Shown piece after piece: positions 39,979 through 49,205 of a stretch of DNA of 64,000 nucleotides. Both the position numbers and the translations under genes were made by a program. Each line of letters opens with the position of its first letter. Position 1 is the first letter of the stretch. Source of the DNA: Janthinobacterium lividum (GTDB lineage: Bacteria > Pseudomonadota > Gammaproteobacteria > Burkholderiales > Burkholderiaceae_D); the NCBI RefSeq assembly GCF_011601275.1, contig NZ_JAAOLY010000020.1:36026-100025 (forward strand), given 5' to 3'. The notes below the pieces were generated by a model that was given only the letters and a program-made list of their open reading frames with translations, made no database searches and was not told the DNA's origin.

Positions 39979-41088
39979 ATGATTCAAAATATCGAGACCT
40001 ACCTGGTCGATGTGCCTACTATCCGCCCGCACCGCATGTCGGTCGCCACCATGAATACGCAAACCCTGGTGCTGGTGCGCCTGCGCTGCGCCGACGGCAT
40101 CACCGGCTGGGGCGAGGCGACCACCATCGGCGGCTTGGGCTACGGTGGCGAAAGCCCGGAAAGCATCAAGACGAATATCGATACCTATATCGCGCCGCTG
40201 CTGGTCGGTATGGAAGCGAGCGCAGTGGCCAAGGCGATGGCCAAGGTGCGCAAGCTTATCCAAGGCAACCGCTTTGCCAAGTGCGCGATCGAAACAGCCC
40301 TGCTGGACGCGCAGGCGCGCCGCCTGGGCGTGCCGCTGTCGGAATTACTGGGCGGCCGCGTGCGCGATGCGCTGCCCGTGGCCTGGGTGCTGGCCAGCGG
40401 CGACACGGCGCGCGATATCGCTGAAGGCGAAAAAATGCTGGAACTGCGTCGCCACCGCATCTTCAAGCTGAAGATCGGCCTGCGCGACGTGATGGATGAC
40501 GTGGCCCACGTGCTGGAGATCAAACGGGCGCTGGGCGAACGGGCCAGCGTGCGCGTCGACGTCAACCAGGCCTGGAGCGAGATGGACGCCGTGCGCGGCA
40601 TCGCCGCGCTGGAAGCGGGCGGCGTCGACCTGATCGAGCAACCCGTCAAGGCGGGCAACCGCGCCGCGCTGGCGCGCCTGAAGCAGCGCTTCGACGTGGC
40701 CATCATGGCCGACGAAGCCTTGCATGGCCCCGCCGATGCGCTGGCCTTGGCGCAAGCCGATGCGGCCGACGTGTATGCCGTAAAAATCACCCAGTCGGGC
40801 GGCTTGCTGCCCGCGCTGGAAGTGGCCACCGTGGCGCGTCTGGCCGGCGTGGGCCTGTACGGCGGCACCATGCTCGAAGGCGGCGTCGGCACGGCCGCCA
40901 CGGCCCACGTGTGTTCCACGTTTGCGGAGCTGGCCTGGGGCACGGAGCTGTTCGGGCCACTGCTGCTGACGCAGGAAGTCTTGCGCGAGCCGCTCGTCTA
41001 CCGCGACTTCATGCTGCAAGTGCCGACGGGCCCGGGCCTGGGCGTCGAGATCGATATGGACAAGCTGCGCTCCATGCAGCGCGCATAA
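39979..41088 (+). CDS. catB: Muconate cycloisomerase
   Basis: A 369-aa enolase-superfamily enzyme converting cis,cis-muconate to muconolactone. The KxK motif (FKLKIGLRD), metal ligands in VRVDVNQAW, LIEQPV and IMADEAL, and the C-terminal VGLYGGTMLEGGVG region are all present. GGA lies 7 nt before the ATG. Next is catC after 19 bp. Catechol 1,2-dioxygenase (catA), which makes its substrate, is not in the window. Confidence 0.95.
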   Translation: MIQNIETYLVDVPTIRPHRMSVATMNTQTLVLVRLRCADGITGWGEATTIGGLGYGGESPESIKTNIDTYIAPLLVGMEASAVAKAMAKVRKLIQGNRFAKCAIETALLDAQARRLGVPLSELLGGRVRDALPVAWVLASGDTARDIAEGEKMLELRRHRIFKLKIGLRDVMDDVAHVLEIKRALGERASVRVDVNQAWSEMDAVRGIAALEAGGVDLIEQPVKAGNRAALARLKQRFDVAIMADEALHGPADALALAQADAADVYAVKITQSGGLLPALEVATVARLAGVGLYGGTMLEGGVGTAATAHVCSTFAELAWGTELFGPLLLTQEVLREPLVYRDFMLQVPTGPGLGVEIDMDKLRSMQRA

Positions 41089-41107
41089 GTAACTACAAGG
41101 AGAAACC

Positions 41108-41398
41108 ATGTTATTCCATGTACGCATGAACGTGAACCTGCCACCGAGCATGCCCGCCGAGCAGGCGGCGCAACTGAAACAGACGGAAAAGGAACTGGCG
41201 CAGCGCCTGCAGCACGAGGGCAAGTGGCGCCACCTGTGGCGCATCGCCGGCCAGTACGCCAACGTCAGCGTCTTCGACGTGGACAGCGTGGACGAGCTGC
41301 ATAATTTGCTGACCTCCTTGCCGCTATTTCCCTACATGCAGATCGACGTGATGCCGCTGTGCCGCCATCCCTCGTCGGTGCGCGACGACGATTCCTGA
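41108..41398 (+). CDS. catC: Muconolactone delta-isomerase
   Basis: A 96-aa protein of standard CatC length (MLFHVRMNVNLPPSM, GKWRHLWRIAGQYANVSVFD, LPLFPYMQIDVMPLCRHPSS). It isomerises muconolactone to 3-oxoadipate enol-lactone as a decamer. AAGGAG precedes the ATG. pcaD follows at 11 bp. Confidence 0.96.
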   Translation: MLFHVRMNVNLPPSMPAEQAAQLKQTEKELAQRLQHEGKWRHLWRIAGQYANVSVFDVDSVDELHNLLTSLPLFPYMQIDVMPLCRHPSSVRDDDS

Positions 41399-41409
41399 GG
41401 AGACATGCC

Positions 41410-42213
41410 ATGACGCAGATAGGCAACGACACTGTCGGGAAAACGTGCAAGGTGGACGGTATCGGCCTGCATTACCGCACGGATGGCAAGCGCGGCAAGC
41501 CTTGCCTGGTCCTGTCGAATTCCCTCGGCACGGATCTGTCCATGTGGGATGCGCAGGCAGCCGCGCTGGCCGGCGACTTTTTTGTCGTGCGCTACGACAC
41601 GCGCGGCCATGGGAGGTCGGCCAGCGGCGGCGCGCCGTTCGGCATCGAGCGGCTGGGGCTGGACGTGGTGGCGCTGCTCGACCACCTCGATGTGGAGGGC
41701 GCCGCCTTCTGCGGCATTTCCATGGGCGGCTTGACGGGCCAGTGGCTGGGCATACACCAGCCGCGGCGTTTGACGCACCTCGTGCTGGCGAATACGGCGG
41801 CGCGCATCGGCGGCGCCGCGCCGTGGCAGCTGCGGTCGGAGCAAGTGCGCCGTGACGGCATGGCCGCGGTGGCCGACAGCGCCGCGGCGCGCTGGTTCAC
41901 GCCGCAGTTCATCGAACGCGAAGCGGACACGGTGGCGCGCCTGACCGGCATTTTGCGGGGCCAGGATGCCGGCGGTTATGCGGCCTGTTGCGACGTGCTG
42001 GCCCAGACGGACTTGCACGACGCCGTGGGCACGATAACCATGCCAACCCTGATCATCGCGGGCGAGCACGATCCCGTGACCACCATCGACGACGGGCGCT
42101 GGCTGCAGCAGCAAATCGCGGGTTCCCGCCTGGCAAGCCTGCCCGCCTCGCATATCTCGAACATCGAGGCGGCGGATTTGTTTACAGCGCAGTTGCGGAA
42201 TTTTTTATTGTGA
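41410..42213 (+). CDS. pcaD: 3-oxoadipate enol-lactonase
   Basis: A 267-aa alpha/beta hydrolase: the oxyanion region SNSLGTDLSMWD, nucleophile elbow GISMGG, and a late Asp/His pair (AGEHDPVT, PASHISNIE). It hydrolyses 3-oxoadipate enol-lactone to 3-oxoadipate. AGGAG is 7 nt before ATG 41410. It is the last gene of the catB-catC-pcaD operon. The later steps (CoA transferase, thiolase) are elsewhere. Confidence 0.93.
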   Translation: MTQIGNDTVGKTCKVDGIGLHYRTDGKRGKPCLVLSNSLGTDLSMWDAQAAALAGDFFVVRYDTRGHGRSASGGAPFGIERLGLDVVALLDHLDVEGAAFCGISMGGLTGQWLGIHQPRRLTHLVLANTAARIGGAAPWQLRSEQVRRDGMAAVADSAAARWFTPQFIEREADTVARLTGILRGQDAGGYAACCDVLAQTDLHDAVGTITMPTLIIAGEHDPVTTIDDGRWLQQQIAGSRLASLPASHISNIEAADLFTAQLRNFLL

Positions 42214-42221
42214 GGCTTGCT

Positions 42222-42236
42222 GTACCGTATCGGTAC
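42222..42236. repeat. Perfect palindrome between pcaD and the SSS transporter gene
   Basis: GTACCG-TAT-CGGTAC, a 6-bp perfect inverted repeat. No T-run follows, so a classical terminator is unlikely; an operator or processing hairpin is possible. Confidence 0.4.
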
Positions 42237-42344
42237 GGCGGGAATGTGGTTTTCCCCTGAGCACCGCCGCCGGCTGGTCCGGCATGCGGCAGGGAAAGCT
42301 TTCTTGAAAAATAATAATAAGAAAAGCAGACTTGGAGTAGACGG

Positions 42345-43748
42345 ATGGAAAACAGATTGATCATTATCGCTGCGGTCACGGTGGGCTATTTCGCCCTCAT
42401 GTCGTACATTACGTATAGCGTGCGCAAGCATGCCAACAGCGCCGAAGGCATGACGGCGGGCGGGCGCAATTATCCCGCCTTCCTGATCGGGGCTCTCTTA
42501 TTGTCCGAATTCATCGGCAGTTCCGTCAGCATCGGCACGGCCCAGAAGGGCTATGAACTGGGTATTTCCGCCGCGTGGAATCTGGTGGCGCTGTCGCTGG
42601 GCTTTTTCCTGCTGGCCATCGTACTGGTCAAAAAATACAAGGAAAGCGGGCAGTCGACGATTTCCGGCATCCTCGCGCAAACGTATGGCGAGCCCGTGCG
42701 TTATGCGGCGTCCATCCTCACCATCGTTGCGCTGAGCATCGTTGCCGTGGCCCTGTACGCGAGCGGCGGCGCCGTGCTGGCGGCCGTGCTGCACATCAAC
42801 AAGACGGTGGCCATTTTGCTCGTGGGCGCCATCACCGTGATCTACGTCAGCCTGGGCGGCATGCGCTCGGTCGTGTATACCAATTTTGCCCACTCCATCG
42901 TCAAATACCTGGGCGTGATCCTGGCGCTGGCGTATGCGCTGGAAGCAACGGGCGGTATCGGCGCTCTGCAGGCGCAGCTGCCGGCCAAGATGTTCAACTG
43001 GGTCGAGATCGGCTGGGGCCAGATCATCGCCTGGATGATCGGCGGCATCGGTTCCATCTTTGCCACGCAATACGTGATCCAGGCCCTGGTCAGCACGGAC
43101 AACCCGGCCGTGGCCAAGCGCGCCTGCTATTACGTGTCGTCGCTGATGATCCCGTTCGGCCTGATGGCGGCCCTGATCGGCATGTGCAGCGCCGTGCTGT
43201 ATCCGGGCATGAAGTCGATCGACGCCTTCCCCACCATGATTGCCCACATGCCGGCCTTTTCCGCCAGCATCATGATCGTCGGCCTGGCCGGCGCCCTGTT
43301 TGGCGGTATTTCCGCCACCACCCTGGCATCGGCCACCCTGGCCATGAAGGATTTTTATGATCCCTGGTACAACAAGGCGAAGAACGACGCGAAATCGCTG
43401 ATGTTCCTGCGCATCGCCATCGTCGTGGCGGGCCTGCTGCCGCTGGTGCTGGCGCTGTACGCTGAAAAACTGCTGATGATTGCCTTCCTCGGCAAGGCCC
43501 TGCGCGCCACCCTCGCCGTGCTGGTGCTGATGGCCTTCTATGCGCCTAAATTCGGCACGCCGCGCGGCGCCTTTGTCGGCGTGATCGTCTCCGTGATCGC
43601 CACCATCGGCTGGTTCCTGGCGGGCAATCCGTATGGCGTGGACAGTTCCTACCTGGCGCTGGCCGGCCCGCTGCTGACCATGGGCATCAGCCATGTGTTC
43701 AAGCCGGCGCAAGCGTTGGCGAAGCCTACATCGTCGTCGCAGCGCTAG
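42345..43748 (+). CDS. Sodium:solute symporter family protein
   Basis: A 467-aa SSS transporter with about 13 helices. It has the N-terminal GGRNYPAFLIGALLLSEFIG, the YGEPVRYAA/ALYASGGAVL helices and the SSS signature region (GGISATTLASATLAMKDFYD). The substrate is unknown; SSS members take up sugars, organic acids, proline or vitamins with Na+. TTGGAG is upstream of the ATG. It lies 131 bp after pcaD and is convergent with the GntP gene 1 bp away. It might import an aromatic-derived acid, but that is context only. Confidence 0.9.
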   Translation: MENRLIIIAAVTVGYFALMSYITYSVRKHANSAEGMTAGGRNYPAFLIGALLLSEFIGSSVSIGTAQKGYELGISAAWNLVALSLGFFLLAIVLVKKYKESGQSTISGILAQTYGEPVRYAASILTIVALSIVAVALYASGGAVLAAVLHINKTVAILLVGAITVIYVSLGGMRSVVYTNFAHSIVKYLGVILALAYALEATGGIGALQAQLPAKMFNWVEIGWGQIIAWMIGGIGSIFATQYVIQALVSTDNPAVAKRACYYVSSLMIPFGLMAALIGMCSAVLYPGMKSIDAFPTMIAHMPAFSASIMIVGLAGALFGGISATTLASATLAMKDFYDPWYNKAKNDAKSLMFLRIAIVVAGLLPLVLALYAEKLLMIAFLGKALRATLAVLVLMAFYAPKFGTPRGAFVGVIVSVIATIGWFLAGNPYGVDSSYLALAGPLLTMGISHVFKPAQALAKPTSSSQR

Positions 43749-43749
43749 G

Positions 43750-45144
43750 TCAGACCAGTCCCGTCATGTAATAGATGGCAATGACGAGGAACACGGCCAC
43801 CGTCTTGATGACGGTGATGCCGAAAATGTCGCGGTAGGACTGGCGGTGCGTGAGGCCCGTGACGGCCAGCAGGGTGATCACGGCGCCATTGTGCGGCAAG
43901 GTATCCATGCCGCCGCTGGCCATGGCCACCACGCGGTGCATGACTTCGAGCGGGATGTGCGCCTGCTGCGCGGCCTGGATAAAGCTGTCCGACATGGCTG
44001 CCAGCGCGATGCTCATGCCGCCCGAGGCCGATCCCGTGATGCCGGCCAGGGTTGTCACGGACACGGCTGCGTTGACGAGCGGATCGGGCACGCTGCGCAA
44101 GGTGTTGCTGACGGCAAGAAAACCGGGCAGGGCGGCGATGACGCCGCCAAAGCCGTATTCGGACGCCGTATTCATGGCCGCCAGCAAGGCGCCGCCCACG
44201 GCCGCCTTGGTGCCTTCGGCAAAGGCGGCACGGATGCGCCCGAAGGCCGTCATGCAGACGAGCAAAATTCCCAGCAACAAGGCGCCTTCCACGGCCCAGA
44301 TACCGGTCACGGCGCCGATCGACGTCGACACGGGCGCATGCAAGCCGGGCAGGGCCTCGGCGGTGAGCACGTAACTGGTGCCGTACCAGTGGGGAATCAT
44401 CTTGGTCAGCGCAAAGTTGGCCACGCCGACGAGCACCAGAGGCGCCACCGACAGCAGCGGATGGGGCAGGTCGCCCACATCGGCCGTGGCCTTGTCGGCC
44501 TCGGCCCCATAGCCTTCGCCCGTCGCCATGACGGAGCGGCGGCGCCATTCCAGGAAGGCCAGTCCCATGAACACCGTCAGCACGGCGCCGATGGTGCCCA
44601 GCCAAGGCGCGGCCCAGCCGGTCGTATTGAAGAAGGTGGTGGGAATGATGTTCTGGATTTGCGGCGTGCCCGGCAAGGTATCCATGGTGAACGAGAACGC
44701 GCCCAGGGCGATGGCGCCCGGCATCAGCCGCTTGGGAATATTGCTCTGGCGGTACAGCTCGGCCGCGAACGGATACACGGCGAACACCACGACGAACAGC
44801 GACACGCCGCCGTACGTGAGCGCCGCGCATACGGCAACGATGACGGCATTCGCGCGCGAGCTGCCGATATAGCGAATGGCGGCCACGACGATGGACTGGG
44901 AAAAACCGGACAGCTCGATCAGCTTGCCGAACACGGCGCCAAGCAAAAAGACGGGGAAGTACAACTTGATAAAGCCCACCATCTTTTCCATGAAGATGCC
45001 GCTGAAGACGGCCGGCACGGCGGACGGATCGGTCAGCAGCACGGCGCCGAGCGCGGCGACGGGCGCAAACAGGATCACGCTGTAGCCGCGGTAGGCGGCC
45101 AGCATGAGGAAGGCCAGTGCGGCCAGAACTATCAGGAAAGACAT
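43750..45144 (-). CDS. GntP-family permease
   Basis: A 464-aa transporter with about 12 helices. It has the GntP/CitMHS-type features KLYFPVFLLGAVFGKLIELS, the repeated MDTLPGTPQIQNIIPTTFF and GGMDTLPHNGAVITLL motifs, and TGSASGGMSIALAAM. GntP members are H+ symporters for gluconate and related hydroxy acids. It is monocistronic. Its upstream region has two ATTAATAA words 11 bp apart (one helical turn). Confidence 0.88.
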   Translation of the reverse strand: MSFLIVLAALAFLMLAAYRGYSVILFAPVAALGAVLLTDPSAVPAVFSGIFMEKMVGFIKLYFPVFLLGAVFGKLIELSGFSQSIVVAAIRYIGSSRANAVIVAVCAALTYGGVSLFVVVFAVYPFAAELYRQSNIPKRLMPGAIALGAFSFTMDTLPGTPQIQNIIPTTFFNTTGWAAPWLGTIGAVLTVFMGLAFLEWRRRSVMATGEGYGAEADKATADVGDLPHPLLSVAPLVLVGVANFALTKMIPHWYGTSYVLTAEALPGLHAPVSTSIGAVTGIWAVEGALLLGILLVCMTAFGRIRAAFAEGTKAAVGGALLAAMNTASEYGFGGVIAALPGFLAVSNTLRSVPDPLVNAAVSVTTLAGITGSASGGMSIALAAMSDSFIQAAQQAHIPLEVMHRVVAMASGGMDTLPHNGAVITLLAVTGLTHRQSYRDIFGITVIKTVAVFLVIAIYYMTGLV

Positions 45145-45271
45145 CGGTCAGGCCCCTGCGCGAGAAGTAGTTGGGATATTAATAATGAAATTAATAACAT
45201 ACTTCCCGACAAGCCGCCAACGCGCAGGTCAAGGTGCAAGCAGTTCAAGCTGGCGCAGTGAGGGAAGAGGC

Positions 45272-45348
45272 TGGTCGGGGTGAGAGGATTCGAACCTCCG
45301 GCCTCTGCGTCCCGAACGCAGCGCTCTACCAGGCTGAGCCACACCCCG
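45272..45348 (-). tRNA. tRNA-Pro(CGG)
   Basis: A 77-nt cloverleaf on the minus strand with encoded CCA. The acceptor CGGGGTG pairs with CACCCCG, the D arm is GCTC/GAGC, the anticodon stem is CTGCG/CGCAG with loop TTCGGGA (anticodon CGG), and the T arm has loop TTCGAAT. The discriminator base is A. No integrase or att duplication was seen beside it. Confidence 0.97.
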
Positions 45349-45402
45349 CTTTTCTTCATTACAGCAGATGGCGGAACGGCTTTCAAGCGGCTGCATCAAT
45401 CT

Positions 45403-47496
45403 CTATTTCTTTTCCTGCTGCGCCTTCTTGATTTCCGCTTCGCTGACTTTTTTCGCTGGCGCATTCGTCGCCGGCGAGGTCGGGGCCTTGCGGGTGGCGT
45501 TCGCTTGCGCCATGACGGCGGCACAGTCCGTGTCGGGGGCTTTGTCGACGTTGACCAGCGGCAGCAGGGCGGCCAGCGGCGTGACGACGGTGGCCAGGGC
45601 CACGGCGGCGCCGGCTTTCAGTGCCAGCGGGCCTTTTTGCGGGCCCACGTCCGGGTTCTTGAACGTGCCTTTCGCGTACAGCGGCGTGCGCAGGGTGATG
45701 ATGCGGGCGCCCTTGGTACGCGGGCGCACATCGAGGTCCAGGGTTTCGGTGGCCAGGTTGACGTTGCCCGTGACATTCACGACGGCCGTGTCCGTATCGA
45801 GCACGAAGCGGCGTACGTCGGCCTGGCCATTCGTGACGGCGAAATCGCTGGCCAGGCAGTTCAGGTGCACTTGCTTGTCGCCAAAGATTTTCACGAAGAC
45901 GGCGTTGGCCAGGTTCAGGCCCGCCAGTTCCAGCATGAACTGGCTGACGGAACCTTCGCTGACGGTGGCCGCCAGCTCGCCATTCGCGCTGGCCAGCATG
46001 GCCGAGACGGAATTGCCGTGGCCCGTGAGTGCCGCGTCGCCATACACTTCGCCGAAACTCGCTTGCATCGATTGCAGCTTGGGAAACAGTTCGCGTATCT
46101 TGAGGTGGCGCGCCGCCACCTTGGCTTGCGCGGCGATGGTTTTTTGACGGCCGTCGAGCGTGATATTCGAGGTGATGTTGCCGCCGGCCATGCCGAAATT
46201 GAGCGGCGTCAAACTCAGCACCTTGTCTTTCATGCGGATGTTGGCAACGATATCGTTGAGCGGGATATCGTGCGTGCGCACCAGTTTCTTGCCCGTGAAC
46301 TTCACGTCGGCGTCGAGCGCATCCCATTTGGCCGTATTGAACTGTTCCACGGGCAAGGCTTTATTCTCGGGTTGCACGGGCGCCTTGCCGCGGGCCTGTT
46401 TCCGCGCATTGCTGTCGGCGCCGATAGTGGGACCCAGGTCTTCCAGGCGCAGCTGCTGCGACGTCACTTCGCCGCGCAGCAAGGGACGCGGCTGGCGCGG
46501 CAAATATTGCAGGGTGCCGGCCAGGTCGCTTTCGCCCACCGTGCCCTTGAAGTTTTGATAGGTCCAGTTCCAGCTGGCGCCGTCCTTCTTGCCCAGCAGG
46601 CGTCCCTTGGTGGCGTAGTCCGGTGTTTCCGGCAGCAGCACGCCCGTCAGCGGATACAGGTCGGCCATGCTGGCGCCGGCCAGGCTCAGCTGCAAGTCGA
46701 TACCGGACAGCGAGCGCGGGTCCGTCAAGGTGCCATCGATGCTGGCCTTGTTTTTGCCCAGCACGGCATGCGCCTGCACGGGATATACGGTGTTGTTGTC
46801 GGTCAATGACAGCACGGCGCCCGCCTTGCCGCCGCCCGTCACGGGCGCCTTGCGGTAGGTGCCGCCCAGGGTGAAGGCGATGCCGTATTTTTGTACGGGA
46901 ACATTGCCTGGCGCGTCGCCCGGCGTGGCGTCGGGCGCCGTCGAGCTGACCTTGGCGTGCACGTCGAGGGCGATGCCCTCGTCCAGATAGCGGATGACGC
47001 CGTCGCCGAAGGCCATGCGCTGGATTTCCACGTCCCAGGCTGAAGGGCCGTTGTCCTTCAGGGTCCAGCTGTTGCTGCCGTCGGCGCGCCGCTGCAGGGC
47101 AATGTTGGGAGAGGTCAGCGCCAGGTCCGTCAGCACCACTCTGTGCTGCAACAGGGGCAGCGGGTGAATGGCCACGTCGATGCGTTTCGCGCTGGCCAGT
47201 TGCGGGCCGGCCGTCGCCCAGTCCGGGTTGCTCATGCTCACGTCTTGCGCGCTGATGACGGGGCGCGGCACGTAGCGGCGCCAGCCCGGTTCGGTCTTCA
47301 GCCCTTGCTGCCATTTCACCTGCAAATCGCCGCCGATGACGAAGCTGCGGCCCGTGCTTTCCGACACCTTTTCGTTGATGTAGGGACGGGCGCGGTTCCA
47401 GTCGAAGGTCAGCACGAAGATGACGACGATGGCGATGAGGGCGAGCAGGGCGGCCAGGCTCCAGCCGAGGATTTTGAGCGGGGTTGAGCGTGTCAT
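45403..47496 (-). CDS. AsmA-family envelope protein
   Basis: A 697-aa protein with one N-terminal helix (ILGWSLAALLALIAIVVIFV) followed by a long periplasmic beta-rich body typical of AsmA/YhdP/TamB-like bridges: EKVSESTGRSFVIGGDLQV near the start, and GELAATVSEGSVS and LDLDVRPRTKG later. AsmA-like proteins are proposed to carry phospholipid between membranes. The C-terminal ~60 residues are Ala/Lys-rich and low-complexity. It is divergent from arsR. Confidence 0.88.
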   Translation of the reverse strand: MTRSTPLKILGWSLAALLALIAIVVIFVLTFDWNRARPYINEKVSESTGRSFVIGGDLQVKWQQGLKTEPGWRRYVPRPVISAQDVSMSNPDWATAGPQLASAKRIDVAIHPLPLLQHRVVLTDLALTSPNIALQRRADGSNSWTLKDNGPSAWDVEIQRMAFGDGVIRYLDEGIALDVHAKVSSTAPDATPGDAPGNVPVQKYGIAFTLGGTYRKAPVTGGGKAGAVLSLTDNNTVYPVQAHAVLGKNKASIDGTLTDPRSLSGIDLQLSLAGASMADLYPLTGVLLPETPDYATKGRLLGKKDGASWNWTYQNFKGTVGESDLAGTLQYLPRQPRPLLRGEVTSQQLRLEDLGPTIGADSNARKQARGKAPVQPENKALPVEQFNTAKWDALDADVKFTGKKLVRTHDIPLNDIVANIRMKDKVLSLTPLNFGMAGGNITSNITLDGRQKTIAAQAKVAARHLKIRELFPKLQSMQASFGEVYGDAALTGHGNSVSAMLASANGELAATVSEGSVSQFMLELAGLNLANAVFVKIFGDKQVHLNCLASDFAVTNGQADVRRFVLDTDTAVVNVTGNVNLATETLDLDVRPRTKGARIITLRTPLYAKGTFKNPDVGPQKGPLALKAGAAVALATVVTPLAALLPLVNVDKAPDTDCAAVMAQANATRKAPTSPATNAPAKKVSEAEIKKAQQEKK

Positions 47497-47581
47497 GGTA
47501 AGCCGATCGCAATGATTTTTTCATCAAGGTAGACCGATAGGCCATGACAGTCGGTGCGCTGGGTTACGTAAGACACCTCGC

Positions 47582-47614
47582 TTGAAATGATTCAATAATT
47601 CGACTATTATTGAA
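47582..47614 (+). promoter_or_regulatory. arsR promoter and overlapping ArsR operator
   Basis: TTGAAA (47582-47587) and TATTAT (47605-47610) with a 17-bp spacer. The perfect inverted repeat TTCAATAA-N8-TTATTGAA (47591-47614) covers spacer and -10, the place where a bound ArsR would block polymerase. The predicted start is near 47617, the A of the arsR ATG, so the mRNA may be leaderless. Confidence 0.75.
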
Positions 47615-47616
47615 AT

Positions 47617-47967
47617 ATGGAAAATGAAAACTCAATCGCGGCGCAAGCCGAGCCACTGACAAGCACGGCAGCCATCGCAGCGCTGGCTGCGCTGGCGCAG
47701 GAATCGCGGCTGGCTGTGTTCCGCCTGCTGGTGCAAGCGGGGCAGGAAGGCATGGCCGCGACGAAAATCGCCGAAGCGCTGGCGATTGCGCCATCGTCGC
47801 TGTCGTTTCACCTGAAAGAACTGGCGCACGCCAATCTGGTGACAGCGAGCAAGGCGGGCCGCTCCATCATCTACGCCGCCAATTATGCGGGCATGAACGG
47901 CTTGCTGGCCTTCCTGACCGAAAACTGCTGTGCCGGCGCACCTTGCTGCGTCAGCGAACCTCATTAA
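47617..47967 (+). CDS. arsR: ArsR/SmtB-family arsenic-responsive repressor
   Basis: A 116-aa winged-helix repressor (AALAQESRLAVFRLLVQAGQ, APSSLSFHLKELAHANLV). The As(III) site is not in the DNA-binding helix as in plasmid R773 ArsR. Instead, cysteines cluster at the C-terminus: Cys104, 105, 110 and 111 (NCCAGAPCC), like the C-terminal type described in Acidithiobacillus. No Shine-Dalgarno was seen; the palindromic operator ends 2 nt before the ATG. arsC follows 12 bp later. Confidence 0.92.
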   Translation: MENENSIAAQAEPLTSTAAIAALAALAQESRLAVFRLLVQAGQEGMAATKIAEALAIAPSSLSFHLKELAHANLVTASKAGRSIIYAANYAGMNGLLAFLTENCCAGAPCCVSEPH

Positions 47968-47979
47968 GGACACCAAGAC

Positions 47980-48402
47980 ATGACGATCACGATTTATCAC
48001 AACACGGCGTGCGGCACGTCGCGCAATACCCTGGCCCTGATCCGCAATACGGGCGTCGAGCCCGTCATCATCGATTACGTCAAGCATCCGCCTTCGCGCG
48101 AGGAACTGGCCGACCTGATCGCGCGCGCGGGCCTGTCCGTGCGCGCCGCCATGCGCGACAAGGGCGTCCTGTACGACGAGTTGGGCCTGGCCAATCCGGA
48201 CTTGCCCGATGCGGCCCTGCTGGACGCCATGCAAGCCCATCCTATTTTGATCAACCGCCCCATCGTCGTCACGGAACTGGGTGTGCGCCTGTGCCGACCG
48301 TCGGAAAAAGTGCTGGAGATTCTGCCGCTGCCGCAACAAGGGGCATTTGCCAAGGAAGATGGCCAGGCCGTGGTCGGCGCCGACGGCAAGCCGGTGGCCT
48401 GA
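47980..48402 (+). CDS. arsC: Arsenate reductase, glutaredoxin-coupled type
   Basis: A 140-aa ArsC. The catalytic Cys11 lies in [12 protein letters not shown], and the anion-binding Arg residues in [20 protein letters not shown] match the R773 class. It reduces arsenate to arsenite with glutathione and glutaredoxin. Its product must be exported, but no efflux gene lies in this operon. AAGGA is upstream of the ATG; arsH begins 1 nt after its stop. Confidence 0.94.
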   Translation: MTITIYHNTACGTSRNTLALIRNTGVEPVIIDYVKHPPSREELADLIARAGLSVRAAMRDKGVLYDELGLANPDLPDAALLDAMQAHPILINRPIVVTELGVRLCRPSEKVLEILPLPQQGAFAKEDGQAVVGADGKPVA

Positions 48403-48403
48403 C

Positions 48404-49144
48404 ATGGACGAGCTGTTCAATGAGCTGCCCAACATCAGCGCCGCGCACCTGGACCTGCCCAGCCTGGACAAGCTGGCGCCGGCGCACATGTCCACGCACG
48501 CGCCGCGCATCCTGCTGTTGTACGGCTCCTTGCGCGAACGCTCGTACAGCAAGCTGCTGACCCTGGAAGCGGAGCGCATCCTGCGCCACTTTGGCGCCGA
48601 AACACGCGTGTTCGACCCGCACGGCTTGCCCATGGTCGACAGCGTGCCGCCCGATCATCCCAAAGTGCAGGAGTTGCGCGAATTGTCGCTATGGTCGGAA
48701 GGGCAGGTGTGGTGCAGTCCGGAACGACATGGTGCCGTCACGGGCGTGTTCAAGTCGCAGATAGACTGGTTGCCGCTGGAAACGGGCAGCGTGCGTCCCA
48801 CGCAGGGGCGAACGCTTGCGGTGATGCAAGTGTCGGGCGGTTCGCAATCGTTCAATGCCGTCAACGGCTTGCGCGTGCTGGGGCGCTGGATGCGCATGGT
48901 GACGATTCCAAACCAGTCCTCGGTGGCCAAGGCTTACCAGGAATTCGACGACGCGGGCCGTATGAAGCCCTCGCCATATTACGAACGCCTAGTCGACGTG
49001 ATGGAAGAGCTGTATAAATTTACTCTGCTGGTGCGCGACCGCCGCGACTACCTGGGCAGCCGCTACAGCGAGCGGTTGGAAGCGGAGCCTGCCATCGTGC
49101 AGGAATTGGCGGGCGCGGCCATGGAGCATGAGCGCAGCGAATAA
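48404..49144 (+). CDS. arsH: ArsH, NADPH-dependent FMN reductase / organoarsenical oxidase
   Basis: A 246-aa flavodoxin-like protein. It has the FMN phosphate loop GSLRERSYS, the [20 protein letters not shown] signature and the C-terminal helical extension characteristic of ArsH. ArsH oxidises trivalent organoarsenicals to less toxic pentavalent forms. It is the last gene of arsR-arsC-arsH; a bidirectional terminator follows. Confidence 0.94.
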   Translation: MDELFNELPNISAAHLDLPSLDKLAPAHMSTHAPRILLLYGSLRERSYSKLLTLEAERILRHFGAETRVFDPHGLPMVDSVPPDHPKVQELRELSLWSEGQVWCSPERHGAVTGVFKSQIDWLPLETGSVRPTQGRTLAVMQVSGGSQSFNAVNGLRVLGRWMRMVTIPNQSSVAKAYQEFDDAGRMKPSPYYERLVDVMEELYKFTLLVRDRRDYLGSRYSERLEAEPAIVQELAGAAMEHERSE

Positions 49145-49154
49145 GCGGCGCATA

Positions 49155-49180
49155 AGAAAAACGGCGCCAGTGGCGCCGTT
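49155..49180. terminator. Bidirectional terminator between arsH and ispB
   Basis: Perfect 9-bp stem AACGGCGCC / GGCGCCGTT (49160-49168 and 49172-49180) with a 3-nt loop. The minus strand has a TTTTTCTT tract after the stem, so it should end ispB transcripts efficiently. The plus-strand T-run is poor. Confidence 0.85.
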
Positions 49181-49205
49181 ATGTATTGCTGCTAATGCAA
49201 TGCGA

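Noticed and set aside
43693..45261. 522-aa plus-strand frame over the GntP gene
   Set aside because: Shadow frame rich in Gly/His/Gln with no membrane helices, while the minus strand encodes a clear permease.
45272..45402. Possible integration site at the tRNA-Pro gene
   Set aside because: No integrase, no direct repeat of the tRNA 3' end and no foreign composition nearby.
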